From: Flavobacterium hankyongi
GTDB lineage: Bacteria; Bacteroidota; Bacteroidia; Flavobacteriales; Flavobacteriaceae
Assembly (NCBI RefSeq): GCF_036840915.1
Contig: NZ_CP085725.1
Location: 2,914,001 to 2,978,000 of the forward strand
Reading direction: 5' to 3'
DNA: 64,000 nucleotides
The translations under genes and the position numbers were made by a program. Below the pieces are notes generated by a model that did no database searches, had not been told where the DNA came from, and saw nothing but the letters and a program-made list of their open reading frames with translations. Of this stretch, positions 34,137-42,325 are shown in pieces (position 1 is the first letter of the stretch; each line of letters opens with the position of its first letter).

Positions 34137-35372
34137 ATGAGCAAATTATTAGATAGCTATAAAGGATTGCCAAGAGAGGTTTGGATGTTTGCATTAATGA
34201 CTATAATTAATAGGATAGGAGCAATGGTAGTTCCTTTTTTATCTAAATATCTTAGGGAAGATTTAAAATTCGAATATTTGGAGATTGGTACAATTATGCT
34301 TTGTTTCGGTTTAGGATCCATAATTGGTACTATTTTAAGTGGCAGATTAACAAATAATTTTAGTACTTATAAAATAATGGTTTTTAGCATGTTTACAAGT
34401 GGTTTAATCTTGTTGTTTATGCGTTTTATAAAAGATTTTTATTTGTTGTGTTTTGTTGTGTTTTTGTATAATGTAATAGCTGATATGTTTAGACCAGCTA
34501 TGACTGCTACAATAAAGGATTATGTAAAAAAGAAAAATAGAGTAAATGCTTTTTCTTTAGTTAGAACAGCTTCGAATTTAGCATTTGTTATTTCACCAGT
34601 AATAGCAGGATTTGTTATTTTGACTTTTGGCTATAAATATCTGTTTTTTATTGATGGACTATCTTCAATAATTGCAATATTGGTTTTTGTTTTATTTGTA
34701 AAAGAGAAAAAAGATTTATATAAAATTAAATTTACAAATTACAAGGAAGAAGAGTTTGCGTTTCTAAAGGATAAACTTTTGTTACTTCATTGTTTAGTTA
34801 CTATAATTACAGGTTTCGTCTTCTTTCAATTTTTTACAGTTTTGCCTATTTTTTACACAGATTTTCTGAAGTTAAGTTCTGAATATAACTCGTATAGTCT
34901 AATTTTTTATGGAATTTTATTATTTGGTTTTGAACTTCAGGTAGTACATTTTATAAAGAAAAAAAGTATCCACCCGCTGAATTCTATTCTTCAAGGCTTA
35001 GTTTTTTTGGCAATTGGGAATTTGTTCTTAAGTTTTGCTTCAAATTATTCATTTGTTATAGGTGCTTTGATTTTTATTTCTTTAGGAGTTATGTTAAGCT
35101 TTCCTTTTGCTCCTGATTTTGTTTTGGAACGCGCTTTTAAGAAACAAGAAGGTAAGTTTTTATCTTTTTTTCAAATGAGTTATTCTGTTGCACACATTCT
35201 TAGTGCAAAAGTGAGTATGTTTATAATTGCGAGTTATGGCTTTAAATGGAACTTTGTAAATAATATTTTTGTCTCATTGTTTGGGGTGTTAATTTCTTAC
35301 TTCCTAATTAGAAGAGTTATAGAAGAAAGAAAATCAAAGGAAAAAGATATTGTAAAATCAATTTTTGGTTAA
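34137..35372 (+). CDS. MFS transporter (paralogue A)
   Basis: The 411-residue protein has 12 hydrophobic segments and the loop 2-3 motif GTILSGRLTNNFS. The N-terminal block REVWMFALMTIINRIGAMVV and FRPAMTATIKDYV are shared with the MFS proteins at 39907 and 30482; by eye about half the residues agree with the 39907 protein. It lies in the segment between the two frr-pyrH copies and leads an operon with the LuxR-type regulator (gap 19 bases) and the GNAT gene. Substrate unknown. Confidence 0.82.
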   Translation: MSKLLDSYKGLPREVWMFALMTIINRIGAMVVPFLSKYLREDLKFEYLEIGTIMLCFGLGSIIGTILSGRLTNNFSTYKIMVFSMFTSGLILLFMRFIKDFYLLCFVVFLYNVIADMFRPAMTATIKDYVKKKNRVNAFSLVRTASNLAFVISPVIAGFVILTFGYKYLFFIDGLSSIIAILVFVLFVKEKKDLYKIKFTNYKEEEFAFLKDKLLLLHCLVTIITGFVFFQFFTVLPIFYTDFLKLSSEYNSYSLIFYGILLFGFELQVVHFIKKKSIHPLNSILQGLVFLAIGNLFLSFASNYSFVIGALIFISLGVMLSFPFAPDFVLERAFKKQEGKFLSFFQMSYSVAHILSAKVSMFIIASYGFKWNFVNNIFVSLFGVLISYFLIRRVIEERKSKEKDIVKSIFG

Positions 35373-35391
35373 TTTAGAAAGGCTTAAAATT

Positions 35392-35988
35392 ATGATAAAT
35401 TGTCTAATAGCAGATGATCATTGGATTGTTAGAAAGGGTTTAGTGTTCGCTATTGAACAAGGTTTTGATAATTTTATTTTTGACGAAGCTTCAACTGTAG
35501 ACGAAGTTTTGGAGAAATTAAGAATAAATAAATATGATATTATTTTTCTTGATTTTTTTTCCCCTGATTTAAATGTTTCTACTCAAATAGAAAATATCAG
35601 AAAACTTGCAGGAGATTCAAAAATTGTAATTTTCACTTCAGATCTTAATTATGTAGATTTTTTTACGGTTAAAGATTTTGTACAAGGAATTTTATCTAAA
35701 CAATCTAGTGATAACAGGATAAAGGGAGCGATTAAATTTGTTCTTAATAATTATAAAAATTTTTTTTTGGGTTTAAATCAAGAAATGTTTCAAAAAATAA
35801 ATACTCTTTCGGATAGAGAACTTGAAGTTGCAATATTGTTTTCTAAAGGAATGGGTAATAAGGAAATTGTTTGGAAATTAGCTATTAAAGAAACTACTGT
35901 TTCAACTATACGAAAAAGAATTTTTGATAAATTGGATATTTCGAATAATGTTGAGTTAGCAAATTATTTTTGGAGAAGTGTTTTGTAA
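35392..35988 (+). CDS. LuxR/NarL-type response regulator
   Basis: ATG 35392 is used; the frame extends upstream only via a TTG inside the MFS gene. The 198-residue protein has a receiver domain (residues 1-115) with the acidic pair Asp8-Asp9, phospho-acceptor Asp54 (IIFLDFF), Thr82 and Lys103. A GerE/LuxR helix-turn-helix follows (about 138-196, LSDRELEVAILFSKGMGNKE). All phosphorylation residues are present, but no histidine kinase is nearby, so it is an orphan. Its place between the MFS and GNAT genes suggests local control, unproven. Confidence 0.88.
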   Translation: MINCLIADDHWIVRKGLVFAIEQGFDNFIFDEASTVDEVLEKLRINKYDIIFLDFFSPDLNVSTQIENIRKLAGDSKIVIFTSDLNYVDFFTVKDFVQGILSKQSSDNRIKGAIKFVLNNYKNFFLGLNQEMFQKINTLSDRELEVAILFSKGMGNKEIVWKLAIKETTVSTIRKRIFDKLDISNNVELANYFWRSVL

Positions 35989-36008
35989 CATTCTAAATTA
36001 ATAAAAAT

Positions 36009-36515
36009 TTGGATACTAAAATTGTAGAATTGCAAAAAGAGTCTTTTCATAAGATAGAAGGGATTTTGCTAAAATCAGGATTGATTTTTAATGAATTTAT
36101 AGGTGGAACTGCTGATTCTATTGCTGCACTTAAACATAAATTTGAACGAAATAAAGTTAAGATTTTTGTAAAATTAAAAGGAGAAGAAATAGTGAGCTTT
36201 TCTGTCTTACTATTTCAAAAAGGTATGAAGTCTAAGTTGCATTATGATGTAACTTTGGCTTATTTGTATGTTAATCCGGATTACAGAGGAAAGTATTTTG
36301 GAGAGAAGATGTTAAATTTTGTGATTGATTTTTGTGTTCAAACAAAAGCTGAGGAACTTAGTTTATATACTTCTGACGATAATACATCGGCTATTAATCT
36401 TTATAAGAAATTAGGTTTTTTTGAAAGTAAGTATCTCGCAAATTACGTATCCTTTAAAATTAATTTAATTGATTATAGATTTAAGAATTTAAACCAAAAA
36501 AAAAGCCACCAATGA
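36009..36515 (+). CDS. GNAT-family N-acetyltransferase with TTG start
   Basis: The 168-residue protein has the acetyl-CoA-binding signature YLYVNPDYRGKYFGEKMLNF (about residues 80-99, R/Q-x-x-G-x-G/A variant) and the C-terminal ALYKKLGF-type element as NLYKKLGFFES. There is no ATG at the 5' end; TTG 36009, 20 bases after the regulator stop, is the best start because homology-like sequence begins there. Its acceptor substrate is unknown. The stop codon lies inside a terminator hairpin. Confidence 0.75.
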   Translation: MDTKIVELQKESFHKIEGILLKSGLIFNEFIGGTADSIAALKHKFERNKVKIFVKLKGEEIVSFSVLLFQKGMKSKLHYDVTLAYLYVNPDYRGKYFGEKMLNFVIDFCVQTKAEELSLYTSDDNTSAINLYKKLGFFESKYLANYVSFKINLIDYRFKNLNQKKSHQ

Positions 36516-36527
36516 AGGTGGCTTTTT
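36500..36527. terminator. Bidirectional terminator between GNAT and Roadblock-like genes
   Basis: An 11-bp stem (AAAAAGCCACC / GGTGGCTTTTT) with an AATGAA loop and A/T flanks on both sides lies between convergent genes. Confidence 0.82.
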
Positions 36528-36542
36528 GTTAAAAGTAATTTT

Positions 36543-36917
36543 TTACATTTTGGTTTTAATATCTTTTTTATACTTGTTAAGTAAAGCTTTTGTCATACCC
36601 AAATTAGCTTTTGTAGAATCAACTGCTAAGTAAATGAAATACTCGTTGTTTTCAGAAACATCGATAATGTGAATTTGAGTTTTAAGGTTAATCATGATAT
36701 CTTCTATTGTTTCATTTAAACCTAATGCGTTAATTGCGTTTAATTTTGCCTTTACTACCTCTAGGTTGAAAGCCGAAGCTAATTCAGGGTCAAAGTTGGG
36801 ATCTGCAGATAATGTGTAATAAGAAATACCACTCTTAATTTCGGCTACTGCTACTGCGATAAAACCAGGAACATTTTTCTTTAAATCTTCCCCAAATTGT
36901 TTTAAAAAGTCTGACAT
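36543..36917 (-). CDS. Small Roadblock/LC7-like protein (paralogue A)
   Basis: The 124-residue protein has no signal or membrane segment. Its layout suits the Roadblock/LC7 fold of MglB-like regulators: an N-terminal helix, PGFIAVAVAEIKSGISYY, two helices around residues 45-65, then TQIHIIDVSENNEYFIYLAVD and an LGMTKALLNKY helix. It is roughly half identical by eye to the 122-residue protein at 41166-41534. Such proteins usually modulate small GTPases or bind partner proteins; none is encoded beside it. Family assignment is moderate. Confidence 0.6.
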   Translation of the reverse strand: MSDFLKQFGEDLKKNVPGFIAVAVAEIKSGISYYTLSADPNFDPELASAFNLEVVKAKLNAINALGLNETIEDIMINLKTQIHIIDVSENNEYFIYLAVDSTKANLGMTKALLNKYKKDIKTKM

Positions 36918-37591
36918 TGTGATTTTGTATTTTTAAATGTTAAAAAATTTTTTAAGCAAGTAAATGTATATTTAATAGTTGAGTTGCTTTTTTTTTAAAG
37001 AGTAGAATTTTTTCTACATAACCCAATATGTATTTATTCTAAATAGATAATTATGTTTTTTTTTTGATGTAAAATTTAAAATTTATAAGAAATAATTGAA
37101 ACTGTTTCTTTTAAAGGATTTTGTGCTTCACATTTTTCTTTGGCTATAAACTTCATGGTGTTTGTTTAATAAATATATTTTATTTGTTAGGTATTAGAAA
37201 AGCAGAAGTTTACGGTGTTTGTTTTTTAAAATAAATAAATCGGCAAATATTTGATTGTGTGTTGCTTGGCTGTAGAGACTGTTTATCTGAATACATTCAA
37301 TTGGATTTGTTTCAAACAGTTAATATTAAAGTAAAAAGACTAAAAAGAATGAATCAAAAATTATAAGCCACACCCTTATATCTTTAGAAAATCTAGAAAA
37401 AGAATTGACGCAAAATTTCCAAAGACTACTGAATTAGAAATAATTTTGTTAAAACTTTTAATGGTTTAAAAAACAAGAATTTTGGGTAAAACAACAGTAT
37501 TAACTTTGGTTAAATATATCAATAAATTTATCTTTGAAATACCAATAAATAATATTAAAAATAAAGTGATTTAATTACGTCTAACAGGTTA
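36918..37591. other. 675-base AT-rich region without a gene
   Basis: No frame of convincing length or composition was found on either strand. Short fragments such as KPHPYIFRKSRKRIDAKF appear around 37362-37420 but contain no recognisable family. The region lies just left of repeat copy B and may be a decayed remnant or a joint of the rearrangement. Confidence 0.5.
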
Positions 37592-37692
37592 ATTTAGACT
37601 TTTCATTAGGTCTCGTTTTTGGGTTACTTAATTTGCTGGGATTTCAAAAATATTAAAATTTTGTTAATAATAAAGTTAAAATTATAATAAAT

Positions 37693-37720
37693 ATAAAATC
37701 CGCTCTTTGGCGGATTTTAT
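37693..37720 (-). terminator. Terminator of the pyrH-frr operon
   Basis: An 11-bp stem (ATAAAATCCGC / GCGGATTTTAT) closes a short loop just after the frr stop. The same hairpin is retained with a changed loop in repeat copy A. Confidence 0.8.
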
Positions 37721-37737
37721 TTACATATAGTAAAATT

Positions 37738-38301
37738 CTAAACTTTCATTATTTCAGCTTCTTTGATAGCTAAATGGTCATCAATTTTTTTGATATATGC
37801 ATCTGTTAATTTTTGAACATTTTCTTCAGCTGTTTTACAAATATCTTCAGATGTACCATCTTTTTCTAATTTTTTGATGTCTGTATTTGCGTCTTTGCGT
37901 GCGTTACGAATACCAATTTTTGCATCTTCGGCTTCAGATTTTGCTTGTTTTACTAAGTCTTTACGACGCTCCTCAGTTAATGGTGGTACAGAAATAATAA
38001 TGTTATCACCATTGTTCATTGGGTTAAAACCAATATTGGCAATCATAATTGCTTTTTCAATAGGTTGTAACATGTTTTTTTCCCAAGGTGTCACCGTTAT
38101 AGTTCTAGCATCGGGAACATTAATGTTTGCAACTTGTGATAGAGGAGTTTGTGAGCCATAATAATCTACAAACACACCACCTAACATTTGTGGAGATGCT
38201 TTACCCGCACGAATATTTAAAAATTCTTTTTCCAAGTGAGCAATAGAACCTTCCATAGATTCTTTAGTGCTGTCTAGTATAAAATTAATTTCTTCAGTCA
38301 T
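37738..38301 (-). CDS. frr: Ribosome recycling factor
   Basis: The 187-residue protein splits the post-termination ribosome together with EF-G. It has the family pattern throughout: an N-terminal helix with ESMEGSIAHLEKEFLNIRAG, then ASPQMLGGVFVDYYGSQTPL, NVPDARTITVTPW and the long C-terminal helices with VPPLTEERRKDLVKQAK. Length is close to the usual 185. It is 56 bases downstream of pyrH, the common pyrH-frr order. A broken copy lies at 33000-33555. Confidence 0.97.
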   Translation of the reverse strand: MTEEINFILDSTKESMEGSIAHLEKEFLNIRAGKASPQMLGGVFVDYYGSQTPLSQVANINVPDARTITVTPWEKNMLQPIEKAIMIANIGFNPMNNGDNIIISVPPLTEERRKDLVKQAKSEAEDAKIGIRNARKDANTDIKKLEKDGTSEDICKTAEENVQKLTDAYIKKIDDHLAIKEAEIMKV

Positions 38302-38357
38302 TTTTTAGCTTTCAGTTTTCGGTCTTAGTTTTCTGTTTAGATTACTTTGACTGTTTG

Positions 38358-39065
38358 TTATACATTAACTACTGTTCCTACGTTTTCTCCTTTACAAATT
38401 CTTAATAAATTACCTTCTTTGTTCATGTCAAACACAATAATTGGTAATTTATTTTCTTGACTCAAAGTAAATGCTGTTGTGTCCATTACATTTAATCCTT
38501 TTGCTAATACATCATCAAAAGAAATGTAATCAAATTTTACTGCGTCTGGATTTTTCTCTGGATCGGCATTGTAAACACCATCAACACGAGTTCCTTTTAA
38601 AATTACATCTGCATCAACTTCAATACCTCTTAAGACTGCGGCAGTATCAGTTGTAAAATACGGATTTCCTGTTCCAGCTCCAAATATTACAATACGATTC
38701 TTTTCTAGGTGTCTTACAGCGCGACGTTTAATATAAGGTTCTGCAATGGCTTCAATTTTTAAAGCTGTTTGTAAGCGTGTTAGCATTCCTTTTTCTTCTA
38801 ATGCGCCTTGTAAAGCCATGCCGTTAATTACAGTGGCTAGCATTCCCATATAGTCACCTTGAACACGATCCATACCATTACTTGCTCCAGCAACGCCTCT
38901 AAAAATATTTCCGCCACCAATTACAATTGCAATTTCTACTCCTAAATCATGAATTTGTTTAATTTCTTCGGCATATTCGCCTAATCTTTTAGGGTCAATA
39001 CCATATTGACGATCTCCCATAAGTGCTTCGCCGCTTAATTTTAAGAGTATTCTTTTGTATTTCAT
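38358..39065 (-). CDS. pyrH: UMP kinase
   Basis: ATG 39063-39065 gives the standard 235-residue length; the longer frame uses a TTG. The protein phosphorylates UMP to UDP. Its amino-acid-kinase signatures are [16 protein letters not shown] at the start, [11 protein letters not shown] near residues 50-60, [15 protein letters not shown] and [14 protein letters not shown] minus-strand TATATTTG box at 39084-39091 lies 18 bases upstream of the start, probably the promoter for pyrH-frr. A truncated copy lies at 33611-34053. Confidence 0.97.
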   Translation of the reverse strand: MKYKRILLKLSGEALMGDRQYGIDPKRLGEYAEEIKQIHDLGVEIAIVIGGGNIFRGVAGASNGMDRVQGDYMGMLATVINGMALQGALEEKGMLTRLQTALKIEAIAEPYIKRRAVRHLEKNRIVIFGAGTGNPYFTTDTAAVLRGIEVDADVILKGTRVDGVYNADPEKNPDAVKFDYISFDDVLAKGLNVMDTTAFTLSQENKLPIIVFDMNKEGNLLRICKGENVGTVVNV

Positions 39066-39250
39066 TAGATGATTGTTTGGGTGCAAATATAATTATAATC
39101 TTGAATTATTTAGGCTATAATTTATGGTTAAATCTTATGTTTTACGATGCGTTAATTTAAAAAAGATTTTTTCTTGACTACTGATAAATATCATTTTTGG
39201 TGATTCTTGATAAAGATAATTTTGTAGTCAATGAGCAAATTTTTTAAGTT

Positions 39251-39877
39251 ATGAATTTAGAATTAAAACGACCTACTCCTATTGATGAAGAAGTGATTTG
39301 GGACAAATCCAAGACTATTGTAAGCAAAACTGATTTATTTGGTACTATTGAGTATGCTAATGATGCATTTGTAGAAGCTTCTGGTTATCATGAATTTGAA
39401 CTTGTTGGACAGCCACATAATTTGATTAGACATCCTGAAATGCCTCAAGTTGTTTTTAAAGTATTATGGGATAACATAAAGAAAGGGCATAAGTTTCATG
39501 GTATTGTGAAAAATTTATCAAAATCTGGTAGATATTATTGGGTTATTACTGATTTTGATTATGTCGTTGATGATGATGCTAATATTGTAAAGTACATTGC
39601 TCGTAGGAAAGCTGTTCCTAATGGTGTTGTAAAAAAAGTTGAAGATTTGTACAGAAAGCTATTGCAAATAGAAGAAGTAAGTGGAATGGCAGGAAGTGAA
39701 AAGTACTTGATAGGATATTTAGAAGAATTAGGACTTACTTATGTTCAATTGATAACTAAACTCATGGTTGATGATGAGCGCGAAACAGCAGAATTAATTG
39801 AAATAGCAAATACACAAACCGAAGAAGAGAAGGAGAAAGAAAGTAGAGGTTTTTTTAGTCGTTTTTTTGGTAAATAG
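39251..39877 (+). CDS. PAS-domain sensor protein (Aer-type PAS)
   Basis: The 208-residue protein starts with one PAS domain (about residues 20-120) of the aerotaxis-receptor kind: TDLFGTIEYANDAFVEASGY, ELVGQPHNLIRHPEMPQVVF and GRYYWVITDFDYVVDD. A helical region follows (about 125-185) and a charged tail ends RGFFSRFFGK. No kinase, methyl-accepting or membrane domain is present. It probably senses redox, a flavin or a small ligand and signals by protein contact. It lies 30 bases before the MFS gene on the same strand, probably one transcript. Confidence 0.8.
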   Translation: MNLELKRPTPIDEEVIWDKSKTIVSKTDLFGTIEYANDAFVEASGYHEFELVGQPHNLIRHPEMPQVVFKVLWDNIKKGHKFHGIVKNLSKSGRYYWVITDFDYVVDDDANIVKYIARRKAVPNGVVKKVEDLYRKLLQIEEVSGMAGSEKYLIGYLEELGLTYVQLITKLMVDDERETAELIEIANTQTEEEKEKESRGFFSRFFGK

Positions 39878-39906
39878 GCTTATATGAATTTGACTGCTTT
39901 AAAATT

Positions 39907-41145
39907 ATGAATAATATTTTTTTTAAAAACTTCAGTGATTTTAACAAGGAAATCAAAATAATAGCATTGATTACCTTGATTAATCGCATGGGGACAGTTG
40001 TAGTCCCTTTTTTGTCTAAATATTTAAAGGAAGATTTGAATTTGACTTATTCCCAAGTAGGTTGGATAATGGTTTCCTTTGGTTTAGGTTCTTTAATTGG
40101 AACTTTTATAAGTGGAAAGCTTTCAGATTATTTTGGTGCCTATAAAATAATGGTGTTTAGTTTGTTCACGAGCGGTGTTGTTTTTATCATGTTACGGTAT
40201 GTGAAAACGTTTGAGCTTTTGTGTCTGTCTGTTTTCTTTTTGACAGCCATTGCTGATATGTATCGTCCTGCTATGATGTTGACAGTGAATAATTATGTAA
40301 ATAAAGATATGCGATTGCAATCACTCTCTTTGATTAGAGCGGCCACTAATTTAGGTTTGGTTGTGGGACCAGTTCTAGGAGCATATCTTATTTTGAATGA
40401 CGGTTATGATACTCTTTTTTTAGTAGATGGTATTACTTGTATTTTGGCTATTGTGCTTTTTGCTATTCTTGTTAAAGAAAGGAAGTATTTGTATAAATTG
40501 AATTTAGTTAACCAAAAGCAAGATAAATTAGCTCCGTTAAAAGATCTTCCTTTTATTTTTAATTGGGTAATTGCAATGATAACTGGTTATTTGTTTTTTC
40601 AGGTATTTTCAATTTTGCCTATTTATCACAAAGCAGCATTTAAATTGACAGAATTTGATAGTGGTATGTTTTTAGCATTTAGTGGATTGTTGTATATACT
40701 TTTTGAGATATCGGTGGTGAATTTTGTTCAAAAAAACAAAATAGGTGATCTTATTGCTGTTATGATAGGGCTACTGTTTATTGGTTTTTCATATGGATTA
40801 CTGTTTTTAATACATCAACCTTGGGTTTTCTGGGTGTTTATGTTTCTAATTACATTCGGAAATATGCTGACCTTTACTTTTGCAAGTGGTTTTGTAATGA
40901 AACGCAGTCATAAAAATCACGAAGGTATATTTATGTCTGCATTCCAAATGAGTTACGGTTTTGCGCATTTGATTAGTTCTAAAACAGGATTAACAATCAT
41001 TCAGAATTATGATTTTGACGCGAATTGGACTTTTAATATGATCCTAGCCGTAGTTGGTGCTTTTTCTACCTATTTGGTTTTTTTGATGGTGAAAAAAGAA
41101 AAAGAAGAGATAAAACAAAAAATCGCTATGACTTTATTTAAATGA
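39907..41145 (+). CDS. MFS transporter (paralogue B)
   Basis: The 412-residue protein has 12 hydrophobic segments, the motif GTFISGKLSDYFG between helices 2 and 3, and shared blocks (TLINRMGTVVVPFLSKYLKED, ADMYRPAM) with the MFS proteins at 34137 and 30482. It lies downstream of the PAS gene and is convergent with a Roadblock-like gene, the same MFS/Roadblock convergence as seen at 34137-36917. Substrate unknown. Confidence 0.82.
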   Translation: MNNIFFKNFSDFNKEIKIIALITLINRMGTVVVPFLSKYLKEDLNLTYSQVGWIMVSFGLGSLIGTFISGKLSDYFGAYKIMVFSLFTSGVVFIMLRYVKTFELLCLSVFFLTAIADMYRPAMMLTVNNYVNKDMRLQSLSLIRAATNLGLVVGPVLGAYLILNDGYDTLFLVDGITCILAIVLFAILVKERKYLYKLNLVNQKQDKLAPLKDLPFIFNWVIAMITGYLFFQVFSILPIYHKAAFKLTEFDSGMFLAFSGLLYILFEISVVNFVQKNKIGDLIAVMIGLLFIGFSYGLLFLIHQPWVFWVFMFLITFGNMLTFTFASGFVMKRSHKNHEGIFMSAFQMSYGFAHLISSKTGLTIIQNYDFDANWTFNMILAVVGAFSTYLVFLMVKKEKEEIKQKIAMTLFK

Positions 41146-41149
41146 TAAA

Positions 41150-41177
41150 ATTAAAGGCTGATTCATCAGCCTTTAAT
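41150..41177. terminator. Bidirectional terminator between MFS B and Roadblock-like B
   Basis: A perfect 12-bp stem (ATTAAAGGCTGA / TCAGCCTTTAAT) with a TTCA loop contains the stop codon of the minus-strand gene and is followed by T7 on the plus strand. Confidence 0.82.
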
Positions 41178-41534
41178 CATTTTTTTATGTTTAGCAAGCA
41201 ATGCTTTTGTCATAGTTAAATTTGCTTGCGATGCATCTACAGCAAGATAAATTAAGTACTCGTTATCTTCTGAAACATTTATGATATGATACTGTGATGT
41301 CAAGGTAATTGTTATGTCATCTATTTTTTGTTTTTGTTGTAGAGCGTTTATGCCATTTAGTTTTGCTCTTACCATTTCTAGTATAAATGTTGAGCCTAGG
41401 TCAATATCATAATTTTTGTCAGAAGTTTTAGAATAATAACAAATTCCGTTTCTTATTTCAATTATACTAGTTGCTATAAAACCAGGAATGTTTTTGGAAA
41501 TCGTTTCTCCAAATTCTTTTACTAAGTCGGCCAT
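41166..41534 (-). CDS. Small Roadblock/LC7-like protein (paralogue B)
   Basis: The 122-residue protein matches the one at 36543-36917 along its length: KNIPGFIATSIIEIRNGICYY against KNVPGFIAVAVAEIKSGISYY-type sequence, EDNEYLIYLAVDASQANLTM against ENNEYFIYLAVDSTKANLGM. No membrane or signal segment is present. The fold suggests a small regulatory or scaffolding partner of a GTPase. Placement opposite the PAS-MFS pair may indicate a shared sensory role, not proven. Confidence 0.6.
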   Translation of the reverse strand: MADLVKEFGETISKNIPGFIATSIIEIRNGICYYSKTSDKNYDIDLGSTFILEMVRAKLNGINALQQKQKIDDITITLTSQYHIINVSEDNEYLIYLAVDASQANLTMTKALLAKHKKMIKG

Positions 41535-41586
41535 TTTATTTAATGATTCAGGAGTACAAATTTAATGAATTGAAGTTTGTAGGATG

Positions 41587-42237
41587 TTATTTTTCTTCAT
41601 TTAAAAAATTTCTTATCAAATAATGACCTAAATAAATTAATGGGGTTAATAAAATAGCAACGCTTAATTTAAACGTATAGCCTGTTAAAGCGGATGATAT
41701 AAAAGTTTCAAAATTTATTTTTCCTGGTAGCCAAAATGCTATTCCTAAAACAATAAATGAATCTATAAGCTGTGATATTACAGTTGATCCTGTTGCTCTT
41801 AGCCATATTTTTTTATTGCCTGTTTTTTCTTTTACATAATGAAAAACCATTACATCTATAAGTTGCGAAAGCAAGAAAGCAGTAATGCTTCCCACAATAA
41901 TCCACATACTTTGCCCAAAAACAGCCATAAATTGTTCATCATTAACAGGACTTATTCCTTTGGCAGCTGGAACTACAATGGCTAAAAATAATATTAAAAA
42001 AGCATAAGCAATTAACCCCGCTGTTATGAAGGATAATTTTCGAACCCCTTTTTGTCCAAAATATTCGTTTATTAAATCTGTAGTTAAAAAAACTATCGGC
42101 CAGGGCAGGATTCCTATACTCATTACAAAAGGGCCAATTTGAATTAATTTTCCTCCTATCAGTTCGGCTACAACTGCGTTAGTTATAAAGATTCCTGCAA
42201 GAATGACAAAAACATAATCTTTTTTGGATTGGAACAT
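41587..42237 (-). CDS. yhhQ: Queuosine-precursor transporter (YhhQ/DUF165 family)
   Basis: The 216-residue protein has about six membrane helices and the family's conserved stretches: NAVVAELIGGKLIQIG, ILPWPIVFLTTDLINEYFG (residues near 43-61), QLIDVMVFHYVKEKTGNKKIW-type sequence and STVISQLIDSFIVLGIAF. Members import 7-cyano/7-aminomethyl-7-deazaguanine for queuosine in tRNA. No queuosine synthesis gene is nearby. It is divergent from the M3 peptidase gene with 88 bases between them. Confidence 0.85.
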   Translation of the reverse strand: MFQSKKDYVFVILAGIFITNAVVAELIGGKLIQIGPFVMSIGILPWPIVFLTTDLINEYFGQKGVRKLSFITAGLIAYAFLILFLAIVVPAAKGISPVNDEQFMAVFGQSMWIIVGSITAFLLSQLIDVMVFHYVKEKTGNKKIWLRATGSTVISQLIDSFIVLGIAFWLPGKINFETFISSALTGYTFKLSVAILLTPLIYLGHYLIRNFLNEEK

Positions 42238-42325
42238 ATTCTGTTTTTTTCAAGAGTAAATAATTCGTACGAAAGGTAAATATCTTACAATTTTAGTAAA
42301 TTTGGATTAAACTAATTTCTTTATA

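Larger units (their letters stand above)
37592..39065. repeat. Direct repeat, copy B (intact frr-pyrH segment)
   Basis: This is the intact counterpart of 32851-34053. Its left edge holds only ATG AAA AGT CTA of the Ppx-like gene before similarity stops at about 37592 and a TAA follows. Its right edge is at the pyrH start codon. It lies upstream, on the minus strand, of a normal terminator and between the gene-poor region and the PAS gene. Confidence 0.9.

Noticed and set aside
37360..37560. A possible remnant of an ATPase or transposase in the gene-poor region (short frames such as RILGKTTVLTLVKYI).
   Set aside because: GKTT alone is too little and the frame has stops on both sides; no flanking motif supports it.
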